64,000 nucleotides of DNA from Glandiceps talaboti (taxonomy: Eukaryota; Hemichordata; Enteropneusta; Spengelidae): contig NC_135551.1 in the NCBI RefSeq assembly GCF_964340395.1, positions 22,588,003 through 22,652,002 of the forward strand. The letters are read 5' to 3'. How positions within the stretch are numbered: position 1 is the first letter of the stretch; each line of letters starts with the position of its first letter. Below are positions 1 to 11,055 of this stretch, piece by piece. The notes beneath the pieces were generated by a model, which ran no database searches, was not told where the DNA came from, and was given only the letters and a program-made list of their open reading frames with translations. The translations under genes and the position numbers were made by a program.

Positions 1-87
1 TATACAGTACTGGAAATGCTGAACCAAACAAGATCTACCATCCCATAATGTAATGTACGACTGTATAGATTGATTTTAAAATAAACA

Positions 88-127
88 CCCCACTCCCCCC
101 CCCCCCCGAAAAAAAAGGAGAAAAAAA
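88..127. repeat. C13/A-rich homopolymer block
   Basis: Thirteen C at 95-107 are followed by G and two A runs. One of eight poly-G/C runs of 12 or more in the window. Confidence 0.9.
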
Positions 128-388
128 TCATGAAAGTGTTGGCCCATTTTCATCGAAGGGTTATTTTTTTCACGTTATTTATTCATGCATTCACAACATA
201 CATCATTGATAATATCAACCGTACTAGGAATTGCAAATAAATATGTTATGGCTATGCGACTGCTTACAGTATTTGGCTTAAAGCTATGTCAACACACTGT
301 GTAATATTCTTAATGAAGTTAACGTAAAGAGCGCCAGCAAATGTCAAAGATGGTGAAATTTGTATTTGTTGTTGGGATGATGCATGCA

Positions 389-393
389 GTATG

Positions 394-427
<34 letters not shown>

Positions 428-559
428 TGTATGTATGTATGTATGTATGTATGTATGTATGTATGTATGTATGTATGTATGTGTGTGTGTGTATGTGTGT
501 ATGTATGTATGTATGTATGTATGTATGTATGTATGTATGTGTGTGTGTGTGGGGGGGGT
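389..559 (+). repeat. (GTAT)n/(GT)n microsatellite ending in G8
   Basis: About 160 bp of GTAT with two GT-rich interruptions, ending in a run of G at 551-558. Open frames on both strands here encode only Tyr-Met-Cys-Val or Thr-His-Ile repeats. Confidence 0.97.
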
Positions 560-1004
560 GTTGTATAATGCAACGATCCGTATACATACAGAAACAGCTT
601 TCATTTTATTAATCCAAACGAAATAAGGGCCACCACTATCTGAGTAATTATCATGCTGCCTCTATTACATTCCCTACATCATTCTTTTTTATCTGAAGCG
701 TTGATATATATACATAATGGCAATGCTATTTATATCATGTACCACACGCAAGCTAAGTTGTCGTGTTCAAACAAAAAGTATGGGATTAATACCCGAGTCA
801 TTCTACGTCACGACAACGCATGTTTGTGATGCTGGATATACGAGTCAATCGTTCAGCCGTCAATACGCAGATATGATGTTTTCATAAACTAGAAACTAAA
901 ACATGCTTCGCATGACGGGATATAGATATTTTGTTAGTAGGTAAAAACTGGCATGTCAAATCGCTTCCTATGAGTAGCGTTCGACAGGCATCGTAGACAG
1001 TAAC
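560..1004. other. Unique-looking sequence, nothing recognised
   Basis: AT-rich sequence without coding support, repeat or clear signal. Confidence 0.5.
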
Positions 1005-1130
1005 GATTCCCTCAAATTTCATGTAAAAACGGTTTTGTGGACATATCTCCGCTAATATTTTTCTAATCCATTTGGCCGAGTCTGAAATTACTCCGAAACT
1101 CCCTCTTAGTATTATAGATAGGTATGGCAT
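1005..1130 (+). repeat. Short dispersed repeat pair, first copy
   Basis: The block from GTTCGACAGGCAT to CCCTCTTAGTATTATA includes the exactly shared run ACATATCTCCGCTAATATTT and is repeated with changes at 1725-1845. The two copies flank the tetranucleotide mosaic at 1203-1440. Confidence 0.5.
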
Positions 1131-1201
1131 ATGGCACATCCACAACTCGAATATAGACTGTCAATTCGCTTGTCGTGAGCACAGGGTGCTGTGAGCATGT
1201 A

Positions 1202-1202
<1 letters not shown>

Positions 1203-1242
<40 letters not shown>

Positions 1243-1440
1243 CTGTCCACCTGCCTTATTGTCTTGCTTGCTTGCTTGCTTACATGATTGATTGCTTTCT
1301 TGCTTGATCGATCGATCGATCGATCGACTGACTGACTGACTGACTGATTGATTGATTGATTGATTGATTGATTAATTGATTGATTGATTAATCGACCGAC
1401 CGACCGATCGATGGATCGATCGAGTTTGAATGAATGAATG
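1203..1440 (+). repeat. Compound tetranucleotide mosaic (GATT/CTTG/GATC/GACT/GACC)
   Basis: Successive blocks are (GATT)n 1205-1242, (CTTG)n 1262-1281, (GATC)n 1305-1326, (GACT)n 1325-1346, (GATT)n 1345-1392 and (GACC)/(GATC) 1391-1421. Neighbouring blocks differ by one base, as if substitutions seeded new expansions. Confidence 0.95.
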
Positions 1441-1724
1441 ATGTGTGATACTGATCAATAGACTAATTGATTTTTTTGTAGTGATATAAAACTTTTACCT
1501 TCTTTCCTTCCCCATGCCTAGTTTTCTCTCTTTCAGTCGAATATAATTCACTCTTTATTAACAAAATATAGATATCTTGTCCATTCTTCTCCTCTTATCT
1601 AAATTAAAACACACCTATAATAGTATAATAACCAGGGGACCGAATACACAAACACTTTGCTTTATCTCATATCTTCTGGGAGATTATCACACCGAATAAG
1701 CACTCAATCATGCACAGATTCGAC

Positions 1725-1845
1725 AGCCACAAATATCATATAGATGTTTTGTGAACATATCTCCGCTAATATTTTTCAAATCCATTCGACCAAATCGGAA
1801 AATACCCCCGGAAAAAAATTCCCACTTAGTATGATATATTATATG
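1725..1845 (+). repeat. Short dispersed repeat pair, second copy
   Basis: It corresponds to 1005-1130 in direct orientation: GATTCGACAGCCAC, GTTTTGTGAACATATCTCC, AATCCATTCGACCAAATCGG, CCCACTTAGTATGATA. Unclassified. Confidence 0.5.
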
Positions 1846-1849
1846 CATG

Positions 1850-2990
1850 CAAAGGGATATTATATCATTCCAAATATTTTCCCGCAATCAGCCGGAAAAC
1901 GCTTCTAACCTAAAGGATTTTGTTACTTCTCGTGTTCGACTCGAAGTGACAAGGGCCTTCCTGGCTGAATGACGAAAATATTGGGGGGCACTACCTAAAA
2001 TGGTACGCTAACTAGAAAGGTCGTGTATTACCATGACTGAAGAAAATGTAATACCATTTCACGATCACTCACGTAATCCGAAGTAGGAAAAAAATGATTC
2101 AGAAAATATGGACTTCAGATAATTGCTTCTAAAAGCGTGAAAGTTGGAAATGTGTGATAATCAAAGAGTAACAGTAAAACCTATTTTTTTTACTAATGTG
2201 ACAGATAACAAATTTGGAATGTTTTATTAACGACTGGTTGGTGGATAGATTGATGACGTATATGTATACGTTGACAGGCTAATTCACTTTGTACTGACCA
2301 AAAGATTGACTGAATGACACAACAACTTTCTCTGATTGACAGAACTGATGACCTATTGACCTTGATCACTAACTCTGTATTTCATTGATTTGATTGGTTC
2401 ACTACATGGTTGATGGCTGTCAACCCCCAATCATGTAGATTGATGGACGGGTGAATAGTGTGAAAGTGTCCGCGGGTGGTTTTTTTTCATGTACAGAAAG
2501 GGTGGAGAGTTTTGTATCCTTGCATTTACTTTTCACTATGTGATTTATCCATAGACGTTTCACAGACAATTGTTAGTGGTACCTCTACAGTTGATACTTT
2601 ATTTTTATATTTATTGGTGGTGGGGGTGGGGGTGTTGTCCGTATGTGTAAATATACCATTTTCAATTGTTGAAATGCCACGCTAACCGTTGCGGCTGCTG
2701 TATTCTCCAAAATTGTCATTATTACGTGTCATATAAAAACCTGCCTAAAAAATTCACATTCTGATACGAAAATTATTGGCGGGAACCCCCTCCAGGTGCC
2801 TGAGATCTCACTGACCATGCAGCATTATGTAAAGCCCTCAACTAGAAGTGGTCCCTGGGGTGGGGCAGGGTGGGGATGTATATTACTTCGAACATTGGTT
2901 ATTCGTTCGTCATATGGCTTGTACATTTTTTTAATTCTCACTGTCTCGAGAGATTTTAAATTCATTCCATGGACTTGTATTAACCACACA
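1850..2990. other. Non-coding sequence with G-rich tracts
   Basis: Repeated GATTGA words at 2240-2450 suggest a decayed GATT-type microsatellite; otherwise only the G-rich tracts near 2620 and 2860. If the exon at 2992 is real, this is its intron. Open frames 2476-2685 and 2796-3020 lack codon signal. Confidence 0.4.
2857..2875 (+). other. Putative G-quadruplex
   Basis: GGGG-T-GGGG-CA-GGG-T-GGGG has four G runs with loops of 1, 2 and 1, a strong quadruplex pattern. A related G-rich tract (GGTGGTGGGGGTGGGGG) lies at 2617-2633. It sits about 120 bp upstream of the candidate terminal exon. Confidence 0.6.
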
Positions 2991-2991
2991 G

Positions 2992-3252
2992 ACATTGCTA
3001 TCTCACAAAATAAAGGCTAATGGAAACACAAAATATTACACTAAATTAGTTTCATTGGAAAGAAATTTGAGAAATCCGATTGACTTAGACAAGTCTAATA
3101 AGGTAAATAAATCATATGGAAGAAATAATCCGTTACAAACCAACTTTGAAATGTTTCATCTGACCGCGGATAATGTTGCCTCAAATGTTCTAAGTTTTCG
3201 CACAAGGCGAGCTTTGTACGATCCGCCATCTGGAGATATCTATGACATGTAA
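2992..3252 (+). CDS. Candidate terminal coding exon, tyrosine-rich C-terminal tail, unknown protein
   Basis: A frame of 86 codons follows an acceptor-like TTAACCACACAG ending at 2991 and enters in phase 0. It is rich in Lys, Asn, Arg and Asp and ends in ...LYDPPSGDIYDM then TAA. The composition is that of soluble or cytoplasmic protein rather than random AT-rich DNA. YDPP fits the YxxP pattern bound by Crk/Nck-type SH2 domains, so a receptor or adaptor tail is possible, but that is inference. There is no internal ATG near the start, which agrees with an internal acceptor. A dispersed repeat begins about 140 bp downstream and contains an AATAAA at 3556. No family recognised. It could be a chance ORF. 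Confidence 0.35.
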   Translation, partial: TLLSHKIKANGNTKYYTKLVSLERNLRNPIDLDKSNKVNKSYGRNNPLQTNFEMFHLTADNVASNVLSFRTRRALYDPPSGDIYDM

Positions 3253-3387
3253 CTTTGAGCTGTTTTCCATGTATGTATCTGCTTATATATCTGTATCTGT
3301 CTAATGCCTGCTAAACCCATTAGGGATATCACGGGGAGGGGGGGGGGGGCAAAACCAATAGTAGTATACTTATGTTGTTTCCCTTTT

Positions 3388-3925
3388 CAATAGGACTTTT
3401 TAAAAACCAAATAACCAAGATATATTCACTAAAATTGGTCGATTACTTATACAAAAACCCATTGTGTATGTTAATTAGTGGTGAATATTGTCTGTATGTT
3501 GAGTACTGGCAAGTTTAAATGTCGAGCGAAAGCTGAGTTTTGAATCTGTCACCGTAATAAAAACTGTACGAGCTGTAACTGAAGTATCATATTTCGATCA
3601 GACAAGCCCAACATATTCACTGAAAATTGTTAAAACACCAATAATTAGACAAAGTAATGCTAATCAGTGGTCGGCATATTATCCATAAATAGTACAGAAA
3701 AAATGCTGAAACCGTGATCGCTGTTGACGGCATGGGATTTTGGGTGCGGACCCCAAAATTGACTTGATTTTATTTGATGTGTGTATATAGCTACAGAAAA
3801 CACACGTTTACCCACAGGTGATGCAATATTGTTTACGATGTCAAAAAAACCGTTCCATTTTCAGGTAGTTCACCTTTCAAGGATCAATATTAATGCCTGG
3901 AAACAATAAGATATCTCTGTATGTA
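3388..3925 (+). repeat. ~0.5-kb dispersed repeat, copy A
   Basis: It aligns by eye with 10505-11055 over most of its length. Shared blocks include TTAATTAGTGGTGAATATT, AGCGAAAGCT, AATCTGTCACC, ATCGATCAGACAA-like sequence, GTTGACGG, TTTTGGGTGCGGAC and CCACAGGTAATGCGATA-like sequence. Inside, a first half (TATATTCACTAAAATTGGT...TTAATTAGTGGTGAATATTG) and a second half (CATATTCACTGAAAATTGTT...CTAATCAGTGGTCGGCATAT) are diverged copies of each other, so the unit is itself an old duplication about 190 bp apart. No ORF and no termini recognised. Part of an unclassified family. Confidence 0.6.
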
Positions 3926-3972
3926 TGTATGTATGTATGTATGTATGTATGTATGTATGTATGTATGTATGT
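3919..3972 (+). repeat. (ATGT)n microsatellite
   Basis: About 13 uninterrupted ATGT units directly after the end of dispersed repeat copy A. Confidence 0.97.
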
Positions 3973-4657
3973 GTGATTTATTGCATTCATAGAGAACGAA
4001 ATTGTACAAATCCCTAACGTAAATTTATCTACATGTATCATATAGTTTAATCAGGGGATGGTTTTCGGTAGCAAAAAATAGACCATTGTTTGATCTATAG
4101 ATTGAAGTACAGATAACTACATTGATATATTGGTACCGTCGTTTGATAAGACTGGCTAAAAGAGATGTACCGACTTCTTTAATGCCGATCAAGCATTGAT
4201 ACAGGACTAGACAACTTATTAAGATCGCTATCATGGGTTCAATTATTTCAAATAGCTGTGTCTCCTTTCAGGCAAGGTGGCCGTTGGAGGCGTCACACAG
4301 ACAAGGTGACACAGCTTGATGGAATAGGAAGCATTGTCAAGAATTCCAAGTCTATTTCTGTATCACGGGATATGTTTGAGTCAGTAATAACTGGATTATT
4401 TTCATTGGAGACTTTGCTCTAAGTGATTTGCATGTACATACTGCTATCAAAGAAATCTCGACATGAATAAATTAAAGACTAGTTCATTATTTAGTTGATG
4501 TTTATTTTAATCTCTTGCCAACTTTCTCGGAATCCAAAGAAGAATCTACTTTGGCCGAGCAGTACCACATACATATACCGCGAAAAAAAACACCAGTGCG
4601 TTTAGCTTGAATGAATGAGCTATGTACTAATTAAGTTGATGTGACAGGACTAGGGAA

Positions 4658-4704
<47 letters not shown>

Positions 4705-4816
4705 TGTGTGTCTGTATGTATGTATGTATGTATGTATGGATGGATGGATGGATGGGTGTGTGTGTGTGTGTATGTCTGTATGTATGTATGTATGTATGTA
4801 TGTATGTATGTATGTA

Positions 4817-4863
<47 letters not shown>

Positions 4864-5599
4864 ATGTATGTATGTATGTATGTATGTATGTATGTATTAT
4901 GGATGTATGTATGTATGGATATGCGCGTATACCTACGTGCAAGTATAGATAGATGGATGAATAAACCTCTGTTGCTTAACTTGGCGAGAGGAAGAAGAGA
5001 TTTATCCCAATCGAAGAAAACTAACGTACAATGTTCAGAAGACACAATATAAATCACAATTAGTCTCACAAACATGCAAACAATCCATGTGAAAAAAGAC
5101 ATGTATATAAATACTGACACTGTGATCTGGAGCGTAAAGCTTCCAAATTGATGATCAACATAGTTGTATGAGTAACGGTTGTCAAGAGAAAGAGGAAAAT
5201 CAACTTAGTACTCCCTAAACCTTTAACTAAAATCTCTAACTAAAAAAATATGCAAATGAAAACTAGTGATGTAAAATCCCAAACTGTAAATATTCAAATT
5301 AAAACAGGTGACATAAACCCTAGGATGAAATCCAGGTCAGACGTAAATCTAAAAACAAGACACCGATCGTTAATATCATAGAGATGTGTTTGATGAGTTT
5401 TGTATTCCCAGGGAAGGAAATTAAGAACTTATTAACAAGTTTGCTAAATGAATAATGTAAGAGTTAAACATGTAGTAATCTCATTTATATGATGATAGCG
5501 TTACAACTAACCATTACAGTTTTTTGGAAGAATTTTGAGTTCACATCTATTTTTTTGTGTTTTCAATTGGCTGTCTTCCATTTTCAAATAGCGTTATCG
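3973..5599. other. Non-coding sequence around the 4.66-kb microsatellite
   Basis: No exon-like island or repeat with a partner in this window, apart from the microsatellite itself. A short GGCAAGGTGG...ACAAGGTGACACAGC stretch near 4270-4315 is GC-richer but lacks a usable frame. Confidence 0.4.
4657..4920 (+). repeat. Compound (TG)n/(GTAT)n/(GATG)n microsatellite
   Basis: (TG)n 4658-4710, (GTAT)n 4713-4738, (GATG)n 4737-4755, (TG)n, (GTAT)n 4775-4822, (TG)n 4822-4848, (GTAT)n to 4916. All overlapping open frames are repeat translations. Confidence 0.97.
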
Positions 5600-5725
5600 T
5601 GGCCATATTGGATTCGGCGGCCATATTGGATTCCAAAATGTCTTAATTTTGATTTTATTTTGACCTCTATTCAGAATTTTGCACGGTCAATCCTGATTTT
5701 TTCCTTTAAATTTAGCTGTCAATGC
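5600..5725 (+). repeat. CCATATTGGATTC dispersed repeat, copy 1
   Basis: GGCCATATTGGATTC occurs twice in tandem (5601 and 5619), followed by CCAAAATGTC, then GACCTCTATTCAGAATTTTG and a T-rich stretch to AGCTGTC. The order matches 19313-19425. The open frame covering it (5489-5764) shows no other sign of coding and is not called a gene. Confidence 0.5.
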
Positions 5726-8078
5726 ATTTTAATTAGCTTGACCAAAGTAATGGTAATATTTTAAGATTTGTATTTTTCGAGGAGGTCCATGTTAATTATT
5801 CACATATTTTGAAAACAGACAACAAGTTCTTCAGCAAAATCACAGTTTTTGTGTAATAAGTAATGTATGAAGGAGAGAAACACCTTTAAACCCTAATGCT
5901 TGAATCCAACGGTCTTTGATTAGTACATTTGTACCAGTGGATCCATAAGGAATAGAATTGGCTAACTTATTCCTTAAAACTTTGTCAGACACAACTGGTT
6001 TTCTAGACTTAAAATGTCATATGCCATTGTCATTTACTTACATATTTACTGAAGCTTTCCAACATCTGGAATGTGTGTAGGGCATATAAACCTATTGGAT
6101 ATGGCTCGTTTGGTACGTCCACCCGCCATCATATTATGGCAACATCACGGCGAAATATCTGTGATTCTCATTGTGAAACCTATGTTAGCTTTGATAAAAC
6201 AAAGCATGTGTATTCTAAAAATTCTTGAAATAATTTGACTTATAGTTGGGCTGGTTTATATAAATTCAATCACACGGTAAATATAATGCGGTAGGCATAG
6301 TGTTTTTTATATTGATAGAAATAAAATGGGAAAAGCTAACATAAACTTCAAAACGTAAGTCGGTTTTAACAACATCATCTCACTTTGATTAACAGTCAAT
6401 TTGTTAAAACAGATTCCACAAAAATTTCGGGTTTCATTCAACCTAATTTACATATAAATGAGTAAAATAAACTTTGTCGAGGGGAATTCAAGTCTGTGCA
6501 ACGAAACGATGGCGTCATGCATAATAAAAACACGATTCTATGAGTTATATCTATAAAATGTAGAGCAATAGTTATTTATATGTTAATAGCATCGAGAGTG
6601 TTAGTATCATCTGCCGTTATTCCATCATGTACAGAAAGAAATGCAAGTTGAACGCAGTCAGTAATATGGGTGTTGGTGCCGTCAAATAGGAGAACCTGTT
6701 AACCTGTAGATGGAATGTAGTATTTGGTTCTTTCGAGGGGACAAACTATCACTAGGTAAAATTAGGTTTGTATAAGGAGTCCTTGCATAGTACATATTTG
6801 AATTACATATATTAAAGGCCGTTAAAGTTTTAAAGTTTTATGTTTCCTTGTATTGCAAATATAAAAAAGAATAAAGCTGAAACGAGCACAACAGATATCT
6901 TTAAATCGCAGCAGTCCTCAAATGCACTCACTCACACACACACATACGCGCGTGCGCCGCGGGGTCCCACGCTACTAAAAATTAGCCAGTAACCAGGAAC
7001 GCTTCAACAAACAACACTTAATTGAAAGCCCCTTTTCCCGAACCGATCTTTTGCATCATGTGAATAATTCAAATGCAACGTGGTCAGAACTTTGGATGAT
7101 GAGACTTAACACAAAGTGATTGCGACACGATGTATCGTGTTTGTCAACAAACAAACAAACAAACAAACAAACAAACAAACAAACAAACACATATACACGC
7201 TAATAAACAGGGCGTTGCACCTGGACATGCCTATATCAGACTACCACTAAACTTTAATTAAACCTTTTGAGTTTGTAATATTTATGTAGATACATGTGGT
7301 TCTTCATCATGCAAATTTTTTGACAAGCATATATTTCAAGACTCTCTGTAATGAACTCCCTAGCGTTCTCTTGCATTTCAAGATGGCTAAAATTTACTTA
7401 TAAGTCGATATAAAATAAAAGTAATATACTCAATGTCATAATGAAAATATATAAAAAAAATGTGTATATTTACAGGAAGTCAATATAGCAGTTATTTCAT
7501 TAGAGATGAAACAAAACGGAAACATATAAGTTGAAAATTTATAGCAAAAATTTAATATCGTCACAACTCAAAGTGAAATTCTTTGTTCGGGATATCTAAT
7601 TTCCGTTCGAGGTAATAGCAGGAACAATGACATCAATACAAAAGTTTACTTACGCCGTTTGAATAAACAATCTTTTCGCTGACATTCGATTTTCTGGTCA
7701 CAAGAAACCAGTATGCATGCACAATAAACCCATCTGCTCAAGATTTTCAATCAACTAAATTGAAAATTGAAACGAACTCTTGAATCAATTGTTGATAGAG
7801 TACATCAATATTTGATGGACTAATACTTTCTCGATTTGACACGTTGTGCAAAGTATACATGGAAAATTAAATACGATTTTGCGAGTTACAGCCCTTCTTA
7901 CTGTTTTGTTATAACATATACAATTGAAGACAATGAACCTTAAACAGAACGGCGTCTGGATAGATATAAATCATACCATCATTGTAGCGCTTTCCTTGCT
8001 TGAGTAAATATAATTTTAGCAGATCTTCGCTAAACTATAGGAAAATCATAATTCAAAGAATCATGAATATTCTGACAT
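5726..8078. other. Non-coding AT-rich sequence
   Basis: Contains the (CAAA)n tract and a GC-rich alternating purine-pyrimidine patch CATACGCGCGTGCGCCGCGG at about 6942-6962. No coding support was seen. Confidence 0.4.
7145..7189 (+). repeat. (CAAA)n microsatellite
   Basis: Eleven near-perfect CAAA units. Confidence 0.97.
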
Positions 8079-8460
8079 GCTCCAATTAAAACAAATTAGT
8101 TACAGTGTATCAATCAGCTAAGGGTATGACATCATAGGCAAATACAATGTAACAATGTTGCAAAGATTACATGTTGAACCGGACAATGAAATTTAGCAAT
8201 GTTAGTCATACATTTGTCGGGGCCAGACGATAAAATGTAGCAATGTTAGTAAGATTTTGTTCAAGCCAGACGTCGAAATGTAGCAATGTTTGTAAGATTT
8301 TTGTCATTCGAGATGTTGAACTGTAGCAATAGTAGTGAGCCAGACGTTCAAATGTAGTAATGTGTGTAAGATTTCTGGCCAGCCAATGAAACGCAGCCAT
8401 GTTTGTAAGAAACATTTTTGTCGAGCCAGACGACGGGTTAACTAGTTGGACATTCTGTTG
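8079..8460 (+). mobile_element. Foldback-like element, copy 1 (left arm reduced)
   Basis: About six degenerate direct copies of a ~43-bp unit, with core AATGTAGCAATGTTAGTAAG followed by a TTTTTGTCGAGCCAGAC-like stretch, fill 8190-8440. The right end (ACGACGGGTTAACTAGTTGG...TTCTGTTG) resembles the right termini of the other copies. Upstream, CAGCTAAGG matches part of the family's conserved centre, and CCAATTAAAACAAATTAG near 8080 may be the remnant of the left terminus, with most of the left arm deleted. No coding capacity; a minus-strand open frame across it is only a translation of the units. Confidence 0.55.
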
Positions 8461-9282
8461 AATCAAATGTATCTGCGTATTTCAGTGCGTGCCCATGTTC
8501 ACTGCATGAGGCAATTTTAACCTTCTCGAAAGTTTGGGAGTAATTTAGAAGCAAATTTTCCCACGTCAAAGCTGTCTGATCTTATAGTGATGGCGTTGAT
8601 ATCAGCCCTGAACTTCCGCTGAATCACTGAGGCACACAGTCCACTCTCATAAGTCACTATTGATCGATCCCATAGTCACTTTAGATTATCTGATGTCTGG
8701 GTTTTTGTGGAACACCTCGTTAAGTTGTTGTAAAGCAGTGTGAATTTGTTGTATAGTGAGACATATACGTGAGTAAATTGTAACACTTGGGGGGGGGGGG
8801 TGTTGTTGGAATAAAATCGAAAAAATACATATGCAAGGTTCAATCTGTTTCAAATGCACGTGATCATTGAGTAGGTCTTCATCTCAGCGTAGTGATTTCG
8901 CCCAGCCTGTACGATGCATGGCTTCAGTGACACACATCACCGAAGGCATGGGGACGTGGTCCAGTGTTTTAGAACAATCAAAGTGTTTCCTAGTCTCTTC
9001 TGTCACTCGTCAAGTCGATGTGGGTTAAGGATCTCAGTCGGATATGTTCACGTCACGCAGCCATCTCAGGGCACAGATCTAAAGGCTAACGCCCATTCAA
9101 GCATTACTTCGAGAACAAAGGCAACGTGGCACTACGTCATTGGACAACAAATGTCACGTGACGTTGCAATTTAGTAACCAGACTAACAGAAGTTATAGGG
9201 CCTAAAATCCACACCAATAGTTATTACACAAATGGCTGAGCTTTATGACTCAGGATAAACTGTTATTTTATTGAAGCATCTA
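8461..9282. other. Non-coding spacer between foldback-like copies 1 and 2
   Basis: Contains G12 and a GC-richer patch, 8880-9180, with CACGTCACGC, CTACGTCATTGG and GTCACGTGAC (9153-9162). An 86-codon open frame (8914-9174) spans that patch but has no recognisable domain, so it is not called a gene. The ACGT-rich motifs resemble CREB/ATF and E-box sites. Confidence 0.35.
8789..8800 (+). repeat. G12 run
   Basis: Poly-G of 12 in otherwise AT-rich sequence. Confidence 0.95.
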
Positions 9283-9592
9283 CAATAGAAGCAAGTGAAG
9301 TTTAACCAAACTGTCATATGGCTCGACAAAAGTCTTACTAGTAATAGTGCTACATTTTTATTGGTGAGCCAGACAGATATCTTACAAAGATTGCAACATT
9401 TCATCATCAGGTACAATATAAATTGAAGTACAATTGTTACATTTGAATCCAAAAATATACTTTGTTACAATGTATATGATATGGTTACATTTGAATCCAA
9501 AAATATACTTTGTTACAATGTATATGATATGGCGACAATCTGCTAAGATAATGGTGGAGCAGACGATAATTTGTTTCAACTGGCTTTTATTG
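9283..9592 (-). mobile_element. Foldback-like element, copy 2 (compact, both termini present)
   Basis: The left end begins CAATAGAAGCAAGTGAAG and continues through inverted units (TGGCTCGACAAAAGTCTTAC...). The right end is GACGATAATTTGTTTCAA-CTGGCTTTTATTG. The two ends are inverted relatives. The centre (TACAATGTATATGATATGG...GACAATCTGCTAAGATAA) is shared with copies 3, 4 and 5. A 48-bp centre segment is perfectly duplicated in tandem at 9436-9483 and 9484-9531. The right arm is reduced to less than one unit. Strand is set arbitrarily by centre orientation (same as copy 3, opposite to copies 4 and 5). Confidence 0.6.
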
Positions 9593-10504
9593 TAATTGAT
9601 CAGCATACAGATAGACAAAAAACAAGTACTATAATCTTCAATCCGTGACAGGTTGCGTCCAACCCTTGGGGGGGGGGGGCAATGCAATATAAGCCATATC
9701 CGCTTTCCGCTTTCCGCTTATGTAGTATGTCAGTAGCAGAAGGTTTAGACGCAATCTGTCACGGATTACTTTCCCAGATATTTCATGAATACCTTAACTA
9801 ATTTACACATGACTGCATATTTTAACCAAGAAATGGTGCTTATACCTCTGAAGTTAGACCAATGAGAACCATTTGTTTACATTACATACCAGGAGATCAT
9901 TTTTGGCAGTACACAATAATGTAGATGAAAGTGACATTTAAAGGGTCCTTGAGATAATATCTGTTTTAGACTGGGGTCACATTCAACTTACTGGAGCATA
10001 TTGCTACTACCTGTCACTCCACATTTAGACAAAATGTATATAAAAGAAATGCAATAACGATGAATTAGTTGGTATGCAAAAACACTCTAGACATGTGTTT
10101 TACCGTCTGCATCTGAATAGATATATTAATTGATAATTGAATACAACGGTTTCTCTGTTTTCCACAATGTCATGAATATTTACCAGTGACGTCATTATGC
10201 GATCAAAAGGTAACTCCCAGGTGACAACACGGGTCCAGTACACGGTAGAGACTACGTGAATACACCGGACAAAGTTTAAATGTCAAGTTTCTCTGAAAAA
10301 CATGTGTAATATAAATGAAACGAACTCTTATAAACTCAATCATTAACTAAAGACCCATTTCATATGAACTTGTGTTTACTCCTCATAATGTTGTCTCCCT
10401 TTAACACTAAAATACATCAGCAATCGAAACTAGAATATTTAGCCTTATGAACGAAAGAAGCGAAATTCAATTAAACACACACAATACAAGAGTTTTTAAA
10501 CCTC
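9593..10504. other. Non-coding spacer with one palindromic CRE
   Basis: TGACGTCA at 10187-10194 and a G12 run. Nothing else recognised. Confidence 0.4.
9668..9679 (+). repeat. G12 run
   Basis: Poly-G of 12, about 75 bp after foldback-like copy 2; followed by CCGCTTTCCGCTTTCCGCTT at 9700-9719. Confidence 0.95.
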
Positions 10505-11055
10505 CACACTAGCTGCAACTGGGGCGTTTTTTAAAATCAAATAACAAAAAACATATCCACTAAAATTAGTTAATTAGTTATATAAAGGCATTACATTTGT
10601 TAATTAGTGGTGAATATTATCTGTAGGTAGTGTAGTGGCAAGTTTAAATCTTTAGCGAAAGCTTGGTTTTAAATCTGTCACCATGTTAAAACTGTATACA
10701 TGTACTAGTTTTCACGAGCATCACTTATCGATCAGACAACCGCAATATATATCCAATGAAAACTGTTGAAATATAATAATTTTTAGAAACTATACATATT
10801 AACAATTGTTGATATTATCCACAAGTAGTACAGAGATAGGATGAAATCATGATCGCCGTTGACGGTGCTGATTTTTGGGTGCGGACACAAATATCAATTT
10901 GATTTGATTTATCGTGTATACAGTACAAAAAAACACTACATTATCCACAGGTAATGCGATACTCTTCACAATGTACGATTACGAGTAAGTTGAACCTAAG
11001 GGAAAAACCTTAAAATACTAGTAGTCACTGATGCCAGAAATAACGTGTCTCTTAA
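10505..11055 (+). repeat. ~0.5-kb dispersed repeat, copy B
   Basis: Same orientation as copy A, 7.1 kb away, with the same order of blocks and the same internal two-part structure. It differs by many substitutions and small indels, so both copies are old. Similarity fades after ATGCCAGAAATAACGTGTCTCT, which aligns with ATGCCTGGAAACAATAAGAT... in copy A. Confidence 0.6.

Noticed and set aside
264-626. Overlapping long ORFs on both strands (Tyr-Ile-His-Thr and Met-Tyr-Val-Cys repeats)
   Set aside because: They are translations of the (GTAT)n microsatellite. The same applies to ORFs at 4.63-5.12, 18.27-18.57, 20.89-21.30, 37.5-37.9, 47.36-47.56, 49.42-49.69, 51.6-52.0, 56.7-56.97 and 63.17-63.45 kb.
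8206-8466. 86-codon minus-strand ORF
   Set aside because: It is a read-through of the 43-bp units of foldback-like copy 1; the related units in the other copies are not kept in frame.
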